From Phaeobacter sp. A36a-5a (GTDB lineage Bacteria > Pseudomonadota > Alphaproteobacteria > Rhodobacterales > Rhodobacteraceae), in contig NZ_JBBLYU010000004.1 of the NCBI RefSeq assembly GCF_037911135.1, forward strand, positions 1 through 64,000: DNA of 64,000 nucleotides. Direction: 5' to 3'. Positions 26,586-35,889 of the stretch are shown piece after piece. Every line of letters starts with the position of its first letter. The first letter of the stretch is position 1. A model generated the notes under the pieces. It had not been told where the DNA came from. It searched no databases and worked only from the letters and a program-made list of their open reading frames with translations. A program made the position numbers and the translations under genes.

Positions 26586-27060
26586 GTTGGCCTCCCTGTC
26601 ATTCAACCCAATCGTTCAACCCCGAGTAGTCAGATATGATGGGCAAAATTCACCCGTAGCCCTCCGCAGGCATGTCGGAGCGCCCGGGCCGCCATCGGCT
26701 GACCTCGGAGATTATAGATATATTGGTTTCGTGCCCTGATCGTTTCCGAATTGAATGATCGTTCAACTCACTATTTTTGGTGAGTTTTTCGACACTCCTT
26801 GGTTTCGGCAAAAGCTGGCCCATTGACGTCGGGGCATGAGCGAAGTTGTGCGGACAGTTGCAAGGGCCGCAGAACCGCGCAGAACGGCGAATTGACAGGT
26901 GACCGCCGTTCCGCTGATCGAATCAATCATAGGTAGCACAGCTGACGCCCACAGCATGGCCCCGCCCCAGCCCTGCCGCTCCACGACCGGGCCGGCACGC
27001 CGGTAACCGGACCGCAGGCCTCCTCTGCCATCGGGGGGGCTGATTTGGGCCGCCGGATAA
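26586..27060. promoter_or_regulatory. Promoter region of the protease with repeated motif
   Basis: No gene here. On the minus strand GTTGAA(C/T)GA occurs at 26620-26612, 26607-26599 and 26767-26759, and an inverted half (TTGAATGATC) lies at 26751-26760. These could be regulator sites for the protease. Confidence 0.4.
26765..26789 (+). terminator. Orphan terminator-like hairpin
   Basis: AACTCAC pairs with GTGAGTT around an eight-base T-rich loop and ends in TTTTT. No plus-strand gene precedes it, so it may be the remnant of a deleted gene or block read-through toward the insertion sequences. Confidence 0.5.
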
Positions 27061-27584
27061 GCTCTGTTGCACAAATCATGTGAAGGGGGCGCTTCCCCTT
27101 TCCCCGGACGGACTTACCCTACGGGCACTGTGACGGGTATGCCAAGGGCGGTGTAGCTGTTTAGAACCGCGATCCGGATTTGGTGTCCAGCCACCTGTCG
27201 GTCGAAGTCTCGTGAGGCGATGCGTACGCCGAAGGATTTCAGACATCGCATCTTTGCCTCGATCCGACTTCGGGCATGATAGCCGGTCCATCGCTTCCAG
27301 ATGGCCCGCCCGAGGTGCCGGGTGGCGCGCAGGATCCCGTTGCGAGCCGTTGCGGCCGGACAGTCTTCCTTCCAAAGACGCTCGTTCTTGCGGATAGGGA
27401 TGACGGCGGCGGCGCCTCGATCCAGGATGGCCGTATGGCAGCGGCGCGTGTCGTAGGCGCCATCCCTTGCCCGGCAGTGCATGTCTACATGCACGAGAAG
27501 GCGGTCACGGTGCAGATCTGTTCCTCTGGCGGGACTGGCTCAGCAGTTCGGGCAGGGCCGGACTGTCGCCTTTGTCGCTGGAAG
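27061..27584 (-). pseudogene. Decayed IS5-family transposase (C-terminal part)
   Basis: The minus strand encodes the C-terminal half of an IS5-family DDE transposase: GDSPALPELLSQ, a lost base, IPPEEQICTVTA, a 35-base insert (27465-27499), then DGAYDTRRCHTAILDRGAAA, RKNERLWKEDC, GYHARSRIEAKMRCLKSFG and TALGIPVTVPVG ending at 27117. The left end at 27061 (CTCTGTTGCACAAATCATG) resembles the terminal repeat of this IS group. The N-terminal half is missing: homology stops where the 103-bp element at 27585 begins. At least one frameshift, one insertion and one truncation make it inactive. Confidence 0.85.
27465..27499. repeat. 35-bp palindromic insert in the IS5 transposase
   Basis: It interrupts the reading frame between TVTA and DGAYDTR, residues that are adjacent in IS5-family transposases. 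The core GTGCATGT-CT-ACATGCAC is a perfect eight-pair hairpin. Its flanks, on the minus strand TTCTCG on one side and CTGCCGGGCA on the other, resemble those of the insert at 28340-28380. Confidence 0.7.
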
Positions 27585-27687
27585 GGTTTTGTTGCACAAA
27601 TCATCTGAGGGATTCACTGTTTGAATCCAGAGTGATAGCTGACGGGCATGAGCAGTTGGTCCCTCAGATGATTTGTGCAACAAAACC
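27585..27687. mobile_element. 103-bp MITE-like element with 28-bp perfect inverted ends
   Basis: The left end begins GGTTTTGTTGCACAAATCAT and the right end is its exact reverse complement over 28 bases (27585-27612 and 27660-27687). The 47-base interior has no gene. The ends match those of IS5-group elements, including the partial copy next to it. No target duplication is visible. It could be a non-autonomous derivative or the collapsed ends of an IS. Confidence 0.75.
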
Positions 27688-28339
27688 GTGACAACCTCAA
27701 ATCAATGCCTATTAAATGAAGGCAAAGTGAGCTACTCCCCAATCGTTGGACAGCTTTCGGCGTAACTTAAGCTACTCTCTGCTCCTGCTGACCTGTTTGG
27801 GTTTCGTCTTTTCTCAGCCAATAAACCACGGCCGGAGGTTTGCCACCAAGGGCGGAATGGGGGCGTTTGCGGTTGTAGAATTCGACCCACTTGCCGACGC
27901 CCACCTTTGCTTCTGATCCTGTTTCCCATGCGTGCAAGTAGACGCACTCGTATTTCAGGCTGCGCCAGAGCCGTTCGACAAAGATATTGTCGAGGAACCG
28001 ACCCTTGCCATCCATCGAGATGCGCACGCCGGAGCGGCGCAGACGATCTGTCCAGGCAAAGGACGTGAATTGGCTCCCCTGGTCGGTGTTCATGATCTCT
28101 GGCGGGCCGAAGCGGTGGATCGCCTCATTCAGAGCCTCGACACAGAAGTCGGCTTCCAGCGTGTTCGAGATGCGCCAGGCCAGAACCTTGCGGGTATGCC
28201 AGTCCATGATCGCTACCAGATACAAGAAGCCCCGTCGCATTGGCTGGCAGGTGATGTCTGCGGCCCAGACCTGGTTGGGCCGGTCGACGCGCAACCCTCG
28301 CAACAAGTAGGGATACGTCTTGTGGCCCTTCGCCGCCTT

Positions 28340-28380
28340 GCCCCCTCTCGCACATGCTTTGCATGTACTGTCAGGCAGCG
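28340..28380. repeat. 41-bp palindromic insert in the IS3 OrfB gene
   Basis: It separates QKPNT from KAAKGHKTYPY, which are adjacent in related transposases, and shifts the frame. The core GCACATGC-TTT-GCATGTAC is an eight-pair hairpin with one mismatch, flanked by CTCTCG and CTGTCAGGCA. The sister insert is at 27465-27499. Confidence 0.7.
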
Positions 28381-28632
28381 GGTGTTGGGCTTTTGGCAGA
28401 TCGGCATCAAGCCCATGAGCCGCATCAACCGTCTGATCCGTTTCGCGTTCACCAGAAGGCCTTCGTTGCGAAGATGCCAAGTCATCTGCCGAACACCGAA
28501 GAACGGCGTTTCCAGAAACTGCTCGCCGATCAGGCGCATTAGCGCCAGGTTCAGCACCGTCTCGCCCTTGGGCTGATAATAAAACGAAGACCGCGGGATC
28601 GACAGCAGCTTGCATTGCTTGCCAATGGGCAG

Positions 28633-28656
28633 ATTGGCATTGGCATTGGCATTGGC
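28633..28656. repeat. Hexanucleotide repeat (ATTGGC)4
   Basis: Four perfect tandem copies inside the start of orfB. Gain or loss of a unit keeps the frame. Confidence 0.9.
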
Positions 28657-28676
28657 AGGTCCGATCATTTTCCGCC

Positions 28677-28970
28677 TCACTTGCCGATCCAGGGTTTGAG
28701 CTTTCGTGACAAAAAATCGTTGGCAACGGCCAGCTCCCCGATCTTGGCGTGCAATTCTTTGACCTGCTCTTCATCAATCTCCGGGGTTCTCTTGCCGCCA
28801 CGCTCGAATACGCCGGACGCGCCCTCCAGGAGCGCCCGCTTCCAGCTATGGATCATTGTCGGATGAACGCCAAATTGGCTTGCCAGCTCAGCGACAGTCC
28901 GCTCGCCCTTCAAAGCCTCAAGCGCGACCTTGGCCTTGAACTTAGGCGAATGGTTCTTCCGTTTCGACAT
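28677..28970 (-). CDS. IS3-family transposase OrfA
   Basis: 97 residues: a helix-turn-helix of the HTH_8/IS3 type (KFKAKVALEALKGERTVAEL, then ASQFGVHPTMIHSWKRALLE) and a C-terminal leucine-zipper-like segment (EEQVKELHAKIGELAVANDF). It overlaps the beginning of orfB, where programmed frameshifting normally makes the fused transposase. Intact, but the element lacks a working OrfB. Confidence 0.92.
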   Translation of the reverse strand: MSKRKNHSPKFKAKVALEALKGERTVAELASQFGVHPTMIHSWKRALLEGASGVFERGGKRTPEIDEEQVKELHAKIGELAVANDFLSRKLKPWIGK

Positions 28971-29050
28971 CTCTGATCTCCTCTGCGTCGAAGATCAACA
29001 GACAGCAAATTGTAGCTTACGTCAGTGTCCGATTTTCGGGGAGTAGCTCA

Positions 29051-29322
29051 ACCATGGTTACTTCCCTCAATTTGGATTGATGTACCCCGAACTAAACCGT
29101 GGGTTTTCTTTGTTGGATCGCGATCACAAGGTATTGGATGCGGCACTGGATGGCACGCAAGCAGCACTGACCCAGCTAAACGATCCCGTGGTCACACGCG
29201 ACCAACTGGCAGGCTTGCATAAGGGTGGCCAAGCATTGGATAATATCCTCAACCGCCATATCTGGGATGAAGAAGAAGTCATTATCCCAATTTTTTTTGC
29301 GGCATGGATAAGTGGTCATTGA
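29051..29322 (+). pseudogene. Hemerythrin-domain protein, 5-prime truncated by the IS3 element
   Basis: Translation from the IS edge gives LNHGYFPQFGLMYPELNRGF, then LLDRDHKVLDAAL and LNRHIWDEEEVIIPI, the second half of a bacterial hemerythrin (HHE) domain. The iron-binding His/Glu residues of this half are kept. The first half is absent on the far side of the IS. A run of eight T at 29291-29298 shifts the end; with seven T it would read IPIFLRHG and stop at 29311, the expected ending. It is a remnant. Hemerythrins of this type are linked to oxygen or NO sensing and iron repair. Confidence 0.8.
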
Positions 29323-29645
29323 GCTCGCTTACGTGAAGGTCGGCACCGTCCGCGTCTCGCTTGTCGACCAGCTGCGCAGCGAAAGGACGGTTCGGATTTT
29401 CGCCCTCAGATTTGCTTTCAATGACCGTTCTGGCGGCATCGGCTGCATCGCAGCGACCAACCTGCCGCACTTGCGAGCATATGCTGCGCCAGCAATAGCC
29501 GCGTGAGCAAAAGGCAGTTTTGTCCCGCATTTGTGAATTCGCCACCTCTGAGATTTCGCGGGTACGGCGAAAGTCCGGAATGACGGGCTGCACCCCAGCG
29601 GTGGAAGGTGATGATCAACGGCGGCTCTGGGCCGTGGTTCCTATT
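29323..29645. other. Non-coding remnant region
   Basis: Frames are short, without ribosome sites or motifs. Nothing identifiable was seen between the hemerythrin stump and the convergent DMT transporter. Confidence 0.5.
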
Positions 29646-30563
29646 CTAAGGTGCGGTGATGGGCGGTGGTTTTCTTCGCTTGCCCGACAGCGCATTGCCC
29701 GCAATCGCCGCAAGCAGAACAGCACCTCCAATCAGGGTATTTACAGTCGCGGTTTCCCCTAGAAACAGCCAGACCCAGAGTGGGCCGAGTAGCACCTCGG
29801 CTAATGACAGCAGGGCGAGCTCTGCCGCAGGAAGGCTGCGCGACCCCAGCGTGTAGAGGATCAGACCAGCGCTGACCTGAAACACGCCCATGGCCATGGC
29901 GATCCCGCCGTCATTGGGGCTCAGAACTAGCGAGAGATCGAGGCCAAAGCAGATCGCCAAGGTGATGGCGATGGCGAAGATGCCCGACAGGAAAACTGCT
30001 GGCAGCATTTCCCCTGTTCGCCCCCATCGCAGCGCCACAGTGAAGACCGCAAACCCGAATGCTGATCCAAGCGCGGCGAGGCTGCCCTTCAGAGCGACGC
30101 CTCCGGATTTATCGGCGACCATGATCCCGATTCCGCCGATTGCGACGGCGATCGCTATCCAGGTTGCAGCGCGGACGGGTTCCTGCAACACAAACCATCC
30201 GAGCACCGCAGCCATAAACGGTGCTGTCGCAAACAGAAGCATTGCATTTGCGACCGAGGTGTTCTGGATCGCGTAGATGCCCCCGGAATAGGCCGCAACC
30301 AACGAAAGCCCTGCGATGATAGCAGGGGCACCATTGCGGCGGATCTGAACAAAGGGGCTTTCGCCAGACCGCACGCGGATAAGCACGTACAAAAAGAGCG
30401 ACATGCTGATCGAACGATAGAGCAGTATCTGCCACACGACAGCATCTTCGATCAGGCGAATGCCAAGGCCGACGGTTGACCACAGCATACCCGCCGCAAA
30501 TACGAAGAGCGCACCGTACTTGTGGGCATCCGCGTTGGGAGATGTTGGCGCTAAGGATGTCAT
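29646..30563 (-). CDS. EamA/DMT-family transporter
   Basis: 305 residues with about ten hydrophobic helices in two EamA repeats (first: YGALFVFAAGMLWSTVGLGI; second: LAALGSAFGFAVFTVALRWG, LGPLWVWLFLGE). Such inner-membrane proteins export metabolites such as amino acids or move drugs. ATG at 30563 lacks an obvious ribosome site. It sits alone in the accessory region with lower GC than its core neighbours, suggesting acquisition. The substrate cannot be read from the sequence. Confidence 0.88.
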   Translation of the reverse strand: MTSLAPTSPNADAHKYGALFVFAAGMLWSTVGLGIRLIEDAVVWQILLYRSISMSLFLYVLIRVRSGESPFVQIRRNGAPAIIAGLSLVAAYSGGIYAIQNTSVANAMLLFATAPFMAAVLGWFVLQEPVRAATWIAIAVAIGGIGIMVADKSGGVALKGSLAALGSAFGFAVFTVALRWGRTGEMLPAVFLSGIFAIAITLAICFGLDLSLVLSPNDGGIAMAMGVFQVSAGLILYTLGSRSLPAAELALLSLAEVLLGPLWVWLFLGETATVNTLIGGAVLLAAIAGNALSGKRRKPPPITAP

Positions 30564-31246
30564 GTTAGGCCGATCAATAAAGTCATCTCGTTGAGGCTAG
30601 CGAGTTGGTGAGTGCATTAACCATCAATTTGCGACATTCACGCGGTTGGTCTCTCGCGGCCTTGGACACCCTAGGCTGCCAGGTGACTTACGAATGGCCG
30701 CTATGGTGAAGCTGCGCCGCCGCATTAGGTAACAACGGCAAAGTCCGGTTCGGGCCGGTCAGTCAGGTCCCGCCACCCTCTGGACCTGACTTTGCAAAGC
30801 CCGCTTTCTGCGCTTCGCGGTCCCCTTGGTGCCGACCTCAGCATCAGCCAAGGCTGCCACGTCTCTCTGCATGGCAACTATGGGGTCTGAAGGGATTTTT
30901 GCGCCTGCAACAGGCCGAAGCTGCGCCAAGCACGAATGTGTAAAGCAGCCCTTGGGTACGGCTCCGCCTCATAGAGGCGCTGAGCAATGAGGCAAACTGC
31001 AGACCAATCGTGCTTACCGCCGATCAGGAGCAGTCTGTCGCAAGAGAGGGCGCCGATGCTGACAAGGCATGGGTGTTACTGAGCCGCTTTATCAGATGAT
31101 CTGCCGAAGTTTTGGTGTAAATCCTAAGCTTTGCTTGACGTTCACGACTGTGAATTGATCAGGTTTCGAACCCAAAAAGGCACCCACTGGGTCGACTTGT
31201 ATCCTCAGAAAATTGCGTCTGCCGGGTCTTGTGGACCATCCGGCCG
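30564..31246. other. Gene-poor accessory DNA
   Basis: Roughly 680 bases with lower GC and no supported gene. A 92-residue open frame on the minus strand (31092-31370) starts inside the IS21-like repeats and shows no motif. A small hairpin CCGCCTC-ATA-GAGGCG lies near 30970. Confidence 0.5.
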
Positions 31247-31387
31247 CAACTTGATCCCGATTTACAACTGCCGCCACAGCTTCGTCAGAAATAGACAGGG
31301 CACCCAGTGAGCACTCTACATGTTGATTGGAGCTCGACTTCGCGACATCCTTGCCCCAATTCCGAGACAACTTTGCCCCGATTTACA
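31247..31387 (-). mobile_element. Candidate IS21-family terminal repeats (relic)
   Basis: On the minus strand TGTAAATCGGGGCAAAGTTG at 31387 and TGTAAATCGGGATCAAGTTG at 31266 are near-identical, with a third related block (GGAATTGGGGCAAGGATGTC) between them. IS21-family ends carry such multiple internal copies of the terminal repeat. No istA or istB gene follows, so this would be a solo end. The family call rests on memory of that pattern. Confidence 0.4.
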
Positions 31388-31390
31388 ACC

Positions 31391-31702
31391 CTAGTGCGTC
31401 CAGGGGGCGCGGCGGTTGGTGGCGAAGTTTTCGCCGTAGCCGCCCGCCCGGATGTTGGCCTTGCGGGTCTTTGGTTCGGTCACGATGGCGTCGATGCCAT
31501 TGGCCTCGGCGTATTCCAGCGCCGCTTCCTTGGTGTCGAACCGCAGGCGGACCTGGCTTTGGGTGTCATGTGAGGAGGTCCAGCCCATCAGCGGATCCAC
31601 TTCCCGCGCGCTGGTGGGCACGAAATCCAGGACCCATTTGCGGGTCTTGGCCATACCGGAGGTCATGGCATTCTTGGCTGGCCGATAAATCCGCGCTCGC
31701 AT
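31391..31702 (-). CDS. NDUFS4-like NADH dehydrogenase accessory subunit (ETC complex I subunit)
   Basis: 103 residues of the ETC_C1_NDUFA4/NDUFS4 family: [47 protein letters not shown], then a terminal [15 protein letters not shown]. Alphaproteobacterial complex I contains this supernumerary subunit, which clamps the peripheral arm. AGGAG lies eight bases before ATG 31702. It stands apart from any nuo operon, as is usual for this gene. Confidence 0.92.
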   Translation of the reverse strand: MRARIYRPAKNAMTSGMAKTRKWVLDFVPTSAREVDPLMGWTSSHDTQSQVRLRFDTKEAALEYAEANGIDAIVTEPKTRKANIRAGGYGENFATNRRAPWTH

Positions 31703-31886
31703 GGGATATCTCCTCTCAGATCTCTGCCCCCTATATGCGCTGAACCCTGATCACGGGCAAGGTGGCAAATGCCGCAGATTGCACGGGTTTGGCAGGAAAA
31801 ACCGGGATTTCCACCCTCAGCGACCGGCATTTTGCGCCGCTGCGAAGCCATCGCCGGGCGCGGGGTGGAAAAAGCCCCTTGAATAA

Positions 31887-31901
31887 GAACAAAAACAGAC
31901 C
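31887..31901. promoter_or_regulatory. LexA-like half-site pair upstream of uvrB
   Basis: GAAC-N7-GACC, one base from the alphaproteobacterial LexA pattern GAAC-N7-GAAC (the complement of GTTC-N7-GTTC), 30 bases before uvrB. Chance occurrence cannot be excluded. Confidence 0.35.
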
Positions 31902-31930
31902 AATCTCTGCCCCCAGCAGGAGAGAGCCAT

Positions 31931-34129
<2,199 letters not shown>

Positions 34130-34203
34130 GTGCCCACCGTTGCGGCGCGGCCTCGGCCCGGTCCGCAGCACCGGCGACCGGATAGGGGTCCAAAACGAAA
34201 ATA

Positions 34204-34223
34204 CCCCCCGCAAATGCGGGGGG
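34204..34223 (-). terminator. Terminator of the acidic membrane-anchored protein gene
   Basis: CCCCCCGC-AAAT-GCGGGGGG, eight perfect pairs, followed on the minus strand by TATTTTCGTTTT. It lies 30 bases past the stop codon and may also catch uvrB transcription. Confidence 0.85.
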
Positions 34224-34254
34224 CAGTGAATGCCGGGTCACAGGCGGACTGGCA

Positions 34255-34560
34255 TTAGTTGGATTCGGCGGCAACTTCGTCAGCAGCGTCTTCCGGCGGT
34301 GTCACTTTCAGGCCGGGCACCGAGATTTCGGCTTCTTCCATGGTCACATCAACGTCGGGAACCTTTACGGTGGCGGTTTCCTCGGTGATAGAGACGGAAC
34401 CGACTTCGGCATCAAATTTCGGCAGGTTGCCACCTTCGACGCTGACATCCACGTCAGGCAGGCTTGCCTCTTCGGTCTGGTCGACGTCGACCATGTAGAT
34501 GCCGACCGCAATGGCGATTACAGCAACAATACCCATAATAATTCCGGTAGCGGTTTTCAT
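34255..34560 (-). CDS. Small membrane-anchored acidic protein, function unknown
   Basis: 101 residues: an N-terminal membrane helix (GIIMGIVAVIAIAVGIYMV) then a highly acidic domain with three near-repeats (LPDVDVSVEGGNLPKF, VKVPDVDVTMEEAEISVPGL) and an Ala/Glu tail. The PDVDV motif occurs twice. It probably lies in the periplasm, tethered to the inner membrane. AAGGA stands nine bases before ATG 34560. It is transcribed away from the PLDc_N-like gene, and the two share a symmetrical promoter region. I do not recognise a family. Confidence 0.75.
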   Translation of the reverse strand: MKTATGIIMGIVAVIAIAVGIYMVDVDQTEEASLPDVDVSVEGGNLPKFDAEVGSVSITEETATVKVPDVDVTMEEAEISVPGLKVTPPEDAADEVAAESN

Positions 34561-34613
34561 AGCGTGGTTCCTTTTCAGATTGCGATACATCTCAGTGATG
34601 GTTCGAGAAGCAA

Positions 34614-34639
34614 ACAATCCGCCTCACAAAAAGGTTCCC
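34614..34639 (-). promoter_or_regulatory. Candidate ECF-type promoter for the acidic protein gene
   Basis: On the minus strand GGAAC (34639-34635), 17 bases, then TGTT (34617-34614). This fits the GGAAC-N16/17-CGTT pattern of EcfG-like sigma factors except for the first -10 base. The start codon is about 45 bases downstream. Confidence 0.45.
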
Positions 34640-34663
34640 AAAAATTTTAGCGGAACCTTTTTG
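34629..34663. repeat. Terminator-like hairpin in a divergent promoter region
   Basis: AAAAAGGTTCC (34629-34639) pairs with GGAACCTTTTT (34653-34663) around a 13-base loop; CGCC/GGCG extend it at a distance. The two arms supply the -35 elements of the back-to-back promoters. Confidence 0.8.
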
Positions 34664-34678
34664 GCGTCTGAAAGGTTG
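34653..34678 (+). promoter_or_regulatory. Candidate ECF-type promoter for the PLDc_N-like gene
   Basis: GGAAC (34653-34657), 17 bases, GGTT (34675-34678), mirroring the minus-strand element. The ATG at 34711 would lie about 25 bases from the transcription start, room for the GGAGAGAG ribosome site. Confidence 0.45.
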
Positions 34679-34710
34679 AGCAGACAGAACAAAATTGATG
34701 GAGAGAGAAA

Positions 34711-34896
34711 ATGGGTTACAGTCTTCTTGGTCTGCTTATTCTTATCGCTGACCTCTACGCGATCTACCAGGTCCTGACATCCGGCGCATCGACCGCAGCC
34801 AAGGTGATCTGGACCCTTGTTATCCTGGTCCTGCCGGTGATCGGCCTGATCGCATGGCTGATCGCAGGCCCACGCGGCAGCAAAGCTCATATCTAA
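34711..34896 (+). CDS. PLDc_N-like small membrane protein
   Basis: 61 residues with two membrane helices (LLGLLILIADLYAIYQVL and AAKVIWTLVILVLPVIGLIAWL) and the ending WLIAGPRGSK. The pattern Y-x-I-x-V plus WxxVILxLPxxGLxAW is that of the phospholipase D N-terminal (PLDc_N) family, small proteins often induced under envelope stress. GGAGAGAG lies shortly before the ATG. It is monocistronic, with its own terminator. Confidence 0.85.
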   Translation: MGYSLLGLLILIADLYAIYQVLTSGASTAAKVIWTLVILVLPVIGLIAWLIAGPRGSKAHI

Positions 34897-34910
34897 CAGG
34901 GCGTTAGATA

Positions 34911-34950
34911 ATGCCCCGGCAGCCAGATCATGGCGCCGGGGCATATTTTT
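34911..34950 (+). terminator. Terminator of the PLDc_N-like gene
   Basis: ATGCCCCGGC (34911-34920) pairs with GCCGGGGCAT (34935-34944), followed by ATTTTT. Confidence 0.9.
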
Positions 34951-35050
34951 ATCTGCACTAAGTGGTGCGGCAGGCTGCCCGCGCATCTCACCAGGCGACT
35001 ATGAATAAACCGCCCTTATTTGCAAAATGCGGTTTTCTGCATTTTTTAGA

Positions 35051-35317
35051 TCAGAAATCAAACAGGTCCTCAAGAAAACCACCCCGTTTTTTCTTGTAGC
35101 GTTTTTCCGAATAATGCCGGTCTGAATCGCGTTTTTCAGGGCGATAGCTGTCCTGCTGCCGGGGCTGCGGCTGCGGCGCTGGCTGGCTGGACCGTTCGAT
35201 GATTTTATCCAATTCACCGCGATCAAGCCAGACACCCCGGCATTGCGGACAATAGTCGATTTCCACACCGGCCCGGTCGGTCATTACCAGCTGGGCGCCG
35301 TCAATTGGACATTGCAT
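35051..35317 (-). CDS. Zinc-ribbon protein (zf-TFIIB family)
   Basis: 88 residues. The first 40 form the zinc ribbon: MQCPIDG, then IDYCPQCRGVWLDRGELDKI, with Cys3, Cys24 and Cys27 as ligands and the family motif C-P-x-C-x-G-x-WLDxGEL. A Gln/Pro linker and a Lys/Arg-rich tail (HYSEKRYKKKRGGFLEDLFDF) follow. The ribosome site GAGGAG lies seven bases before ATG 35317. Function of this family is unknown; a nucleic-acid or chaperone role is often guessed. It lies downstream of uspA on the same strand, 107 bases apart. Confidence 0.88.
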   Translation of the reverse strand: MQCPIDGAQLVMTDRAGVEIDYCPQCRGVWLDRGELDKIIERSSQPAPQPQPRQQDSYRPEKRDSDRHYSEKRYKKKRGGFLEDLFDF

Positions 35318-35424
35318 CGTTTTCTCCTCGCTAAACCTGATTGCAATCCAAGTGGGGTCGGCTGCCGCGCGGGACAAGCCTGTCGGCGACGAATTGCTGG
35401 CCTCGCGTCAAAAAACCGCAAGTC

Positions 35425-35832
35425 TCAGCGCACGACATGCACCGCACAGGCCGCGTGGCGCACCACCTGCGTGGCGGTCGATCCCAGCAGCAGGTCCTGC
35501 ATCCCCGGCCGGTGCGAGGCGATGATGATAAGGTCGGGTGCGTTCTGTTCGGCCCAGTCCAGAATCGAGCGACCGGAATGGCCATCAATCAGCAGCCCGG
35601 TCGCGTTGGGCAATGTCTGGGCCAGGCCGTCCAGCTCCGCCTGAAGCGCCTTGCGGGTGCCCTCCAGATAATCGACCGGCATATAGGAAATCGCATAGGC
35701 CGGCACCTGTTCGACCACATGCAGAAGGGTGATCCGGGCCTCTGGCGTGGCCAGCAGCCCCGCCAGCTTTAGCGGGGCGCTCACATCGCGGTCGGGATCA
35801 AACGAAATCGGGACAAGAATATTATGATACAT
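35425..35832 (-). CDS. Universal stress protein, UspA family
   Basis: 135 residues with the Usp fold: MYHNILVPISFD at the start, LLIDGHSGRSILDWAEQNAP in the middle and the ATP-loop-like ending SHRPGMQDLLLGSTATQVVR. The GxxG-9x-G(S/T) loop is largely present (HRPGMQDLLLGSTA), so nucleotide binding is plausible. An FNR-type box lies 58 bases upstream of the start, consistent with low-oxygen induction known for several uspF-like genes. Upstream on the same strand is an ABM-domain gene. Confidence 0.92.
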   Translation of the reverse strand: MYHNILVPISFDPDRDVSAPLKLAGLLATPEARITLLHVVEQVPAYAISYMPVDYLEGTRKALQAELDGLAQTLPNATGLLIDGHSGRSILDWAEQNAPDLIIIASHRPGMQDLLLGSTATQVVRHAACAVHVVR

Positions 35833-35889
35833 TTGCGGTCTCCTCTGTCTGCGGCACCCCCATCATGAGGCCGTGCGCACCGGCCTGCC

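Larger units (their letters stand above)
27767..28668 (-). pseudogene. IS3-family transposase OrfB, frameshifted
   Basis: The N-terminal part (IPRSSFYYQPKGE, TPFFGVRQMTWHLRNEGLLV, LMGLMPICQKPNT) lies in one frame. The DDE catalytic part (GHKTYPYLLRGLRVDRPNQV, ADITCQPMRRGFLYLVAIMD, NTDQGSQFTS, the E-containing end KYECVYLHAWE..YNRKRPHSALGG) lies in another. The break is a 41-base palindromic insert at 28340-28380. Near the start, four ATTGGC units (28633-28656, minus strand GCCAAT) give PANANANAN, an expansion of a short stretch in related OrfB proteins. Inactive unless frameshifted. Confidence 0.88.
27728..29050 (-). mobile_element. IS3-family insertion sequence
   Basis: Bounded by TGAGCTACTCCCC at 27728 and its inverse GGGGAGTAGCTCA ending at 29050; similarity continues inward (GGACA at both ends). 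It contains orfA and a broken orfB on the minus strand. Length 1323 bases suits the family. No target-site duplication is visible, so the flanks have been rearranged since insertion. It cuts into a hemerythrin gene on its right. Confidence 0.9.

Noticed and set aside
26742-26770. A lux box controlling the protease
   Set aside because: The near-palindrome TTGAATGATCGTTCAA does not fit the lux-box arms and no luxI/luxR gene is in the window.
27728-29050. An active IS3 transposon
   Set aside because: OrfB is split by an insert that changes frame, and no target duplication remains.
31092-31370. A 92-residue minus-strand frame
   Set aside because: It starts within repeats that look like an IS end and has no motif or ribosome site.
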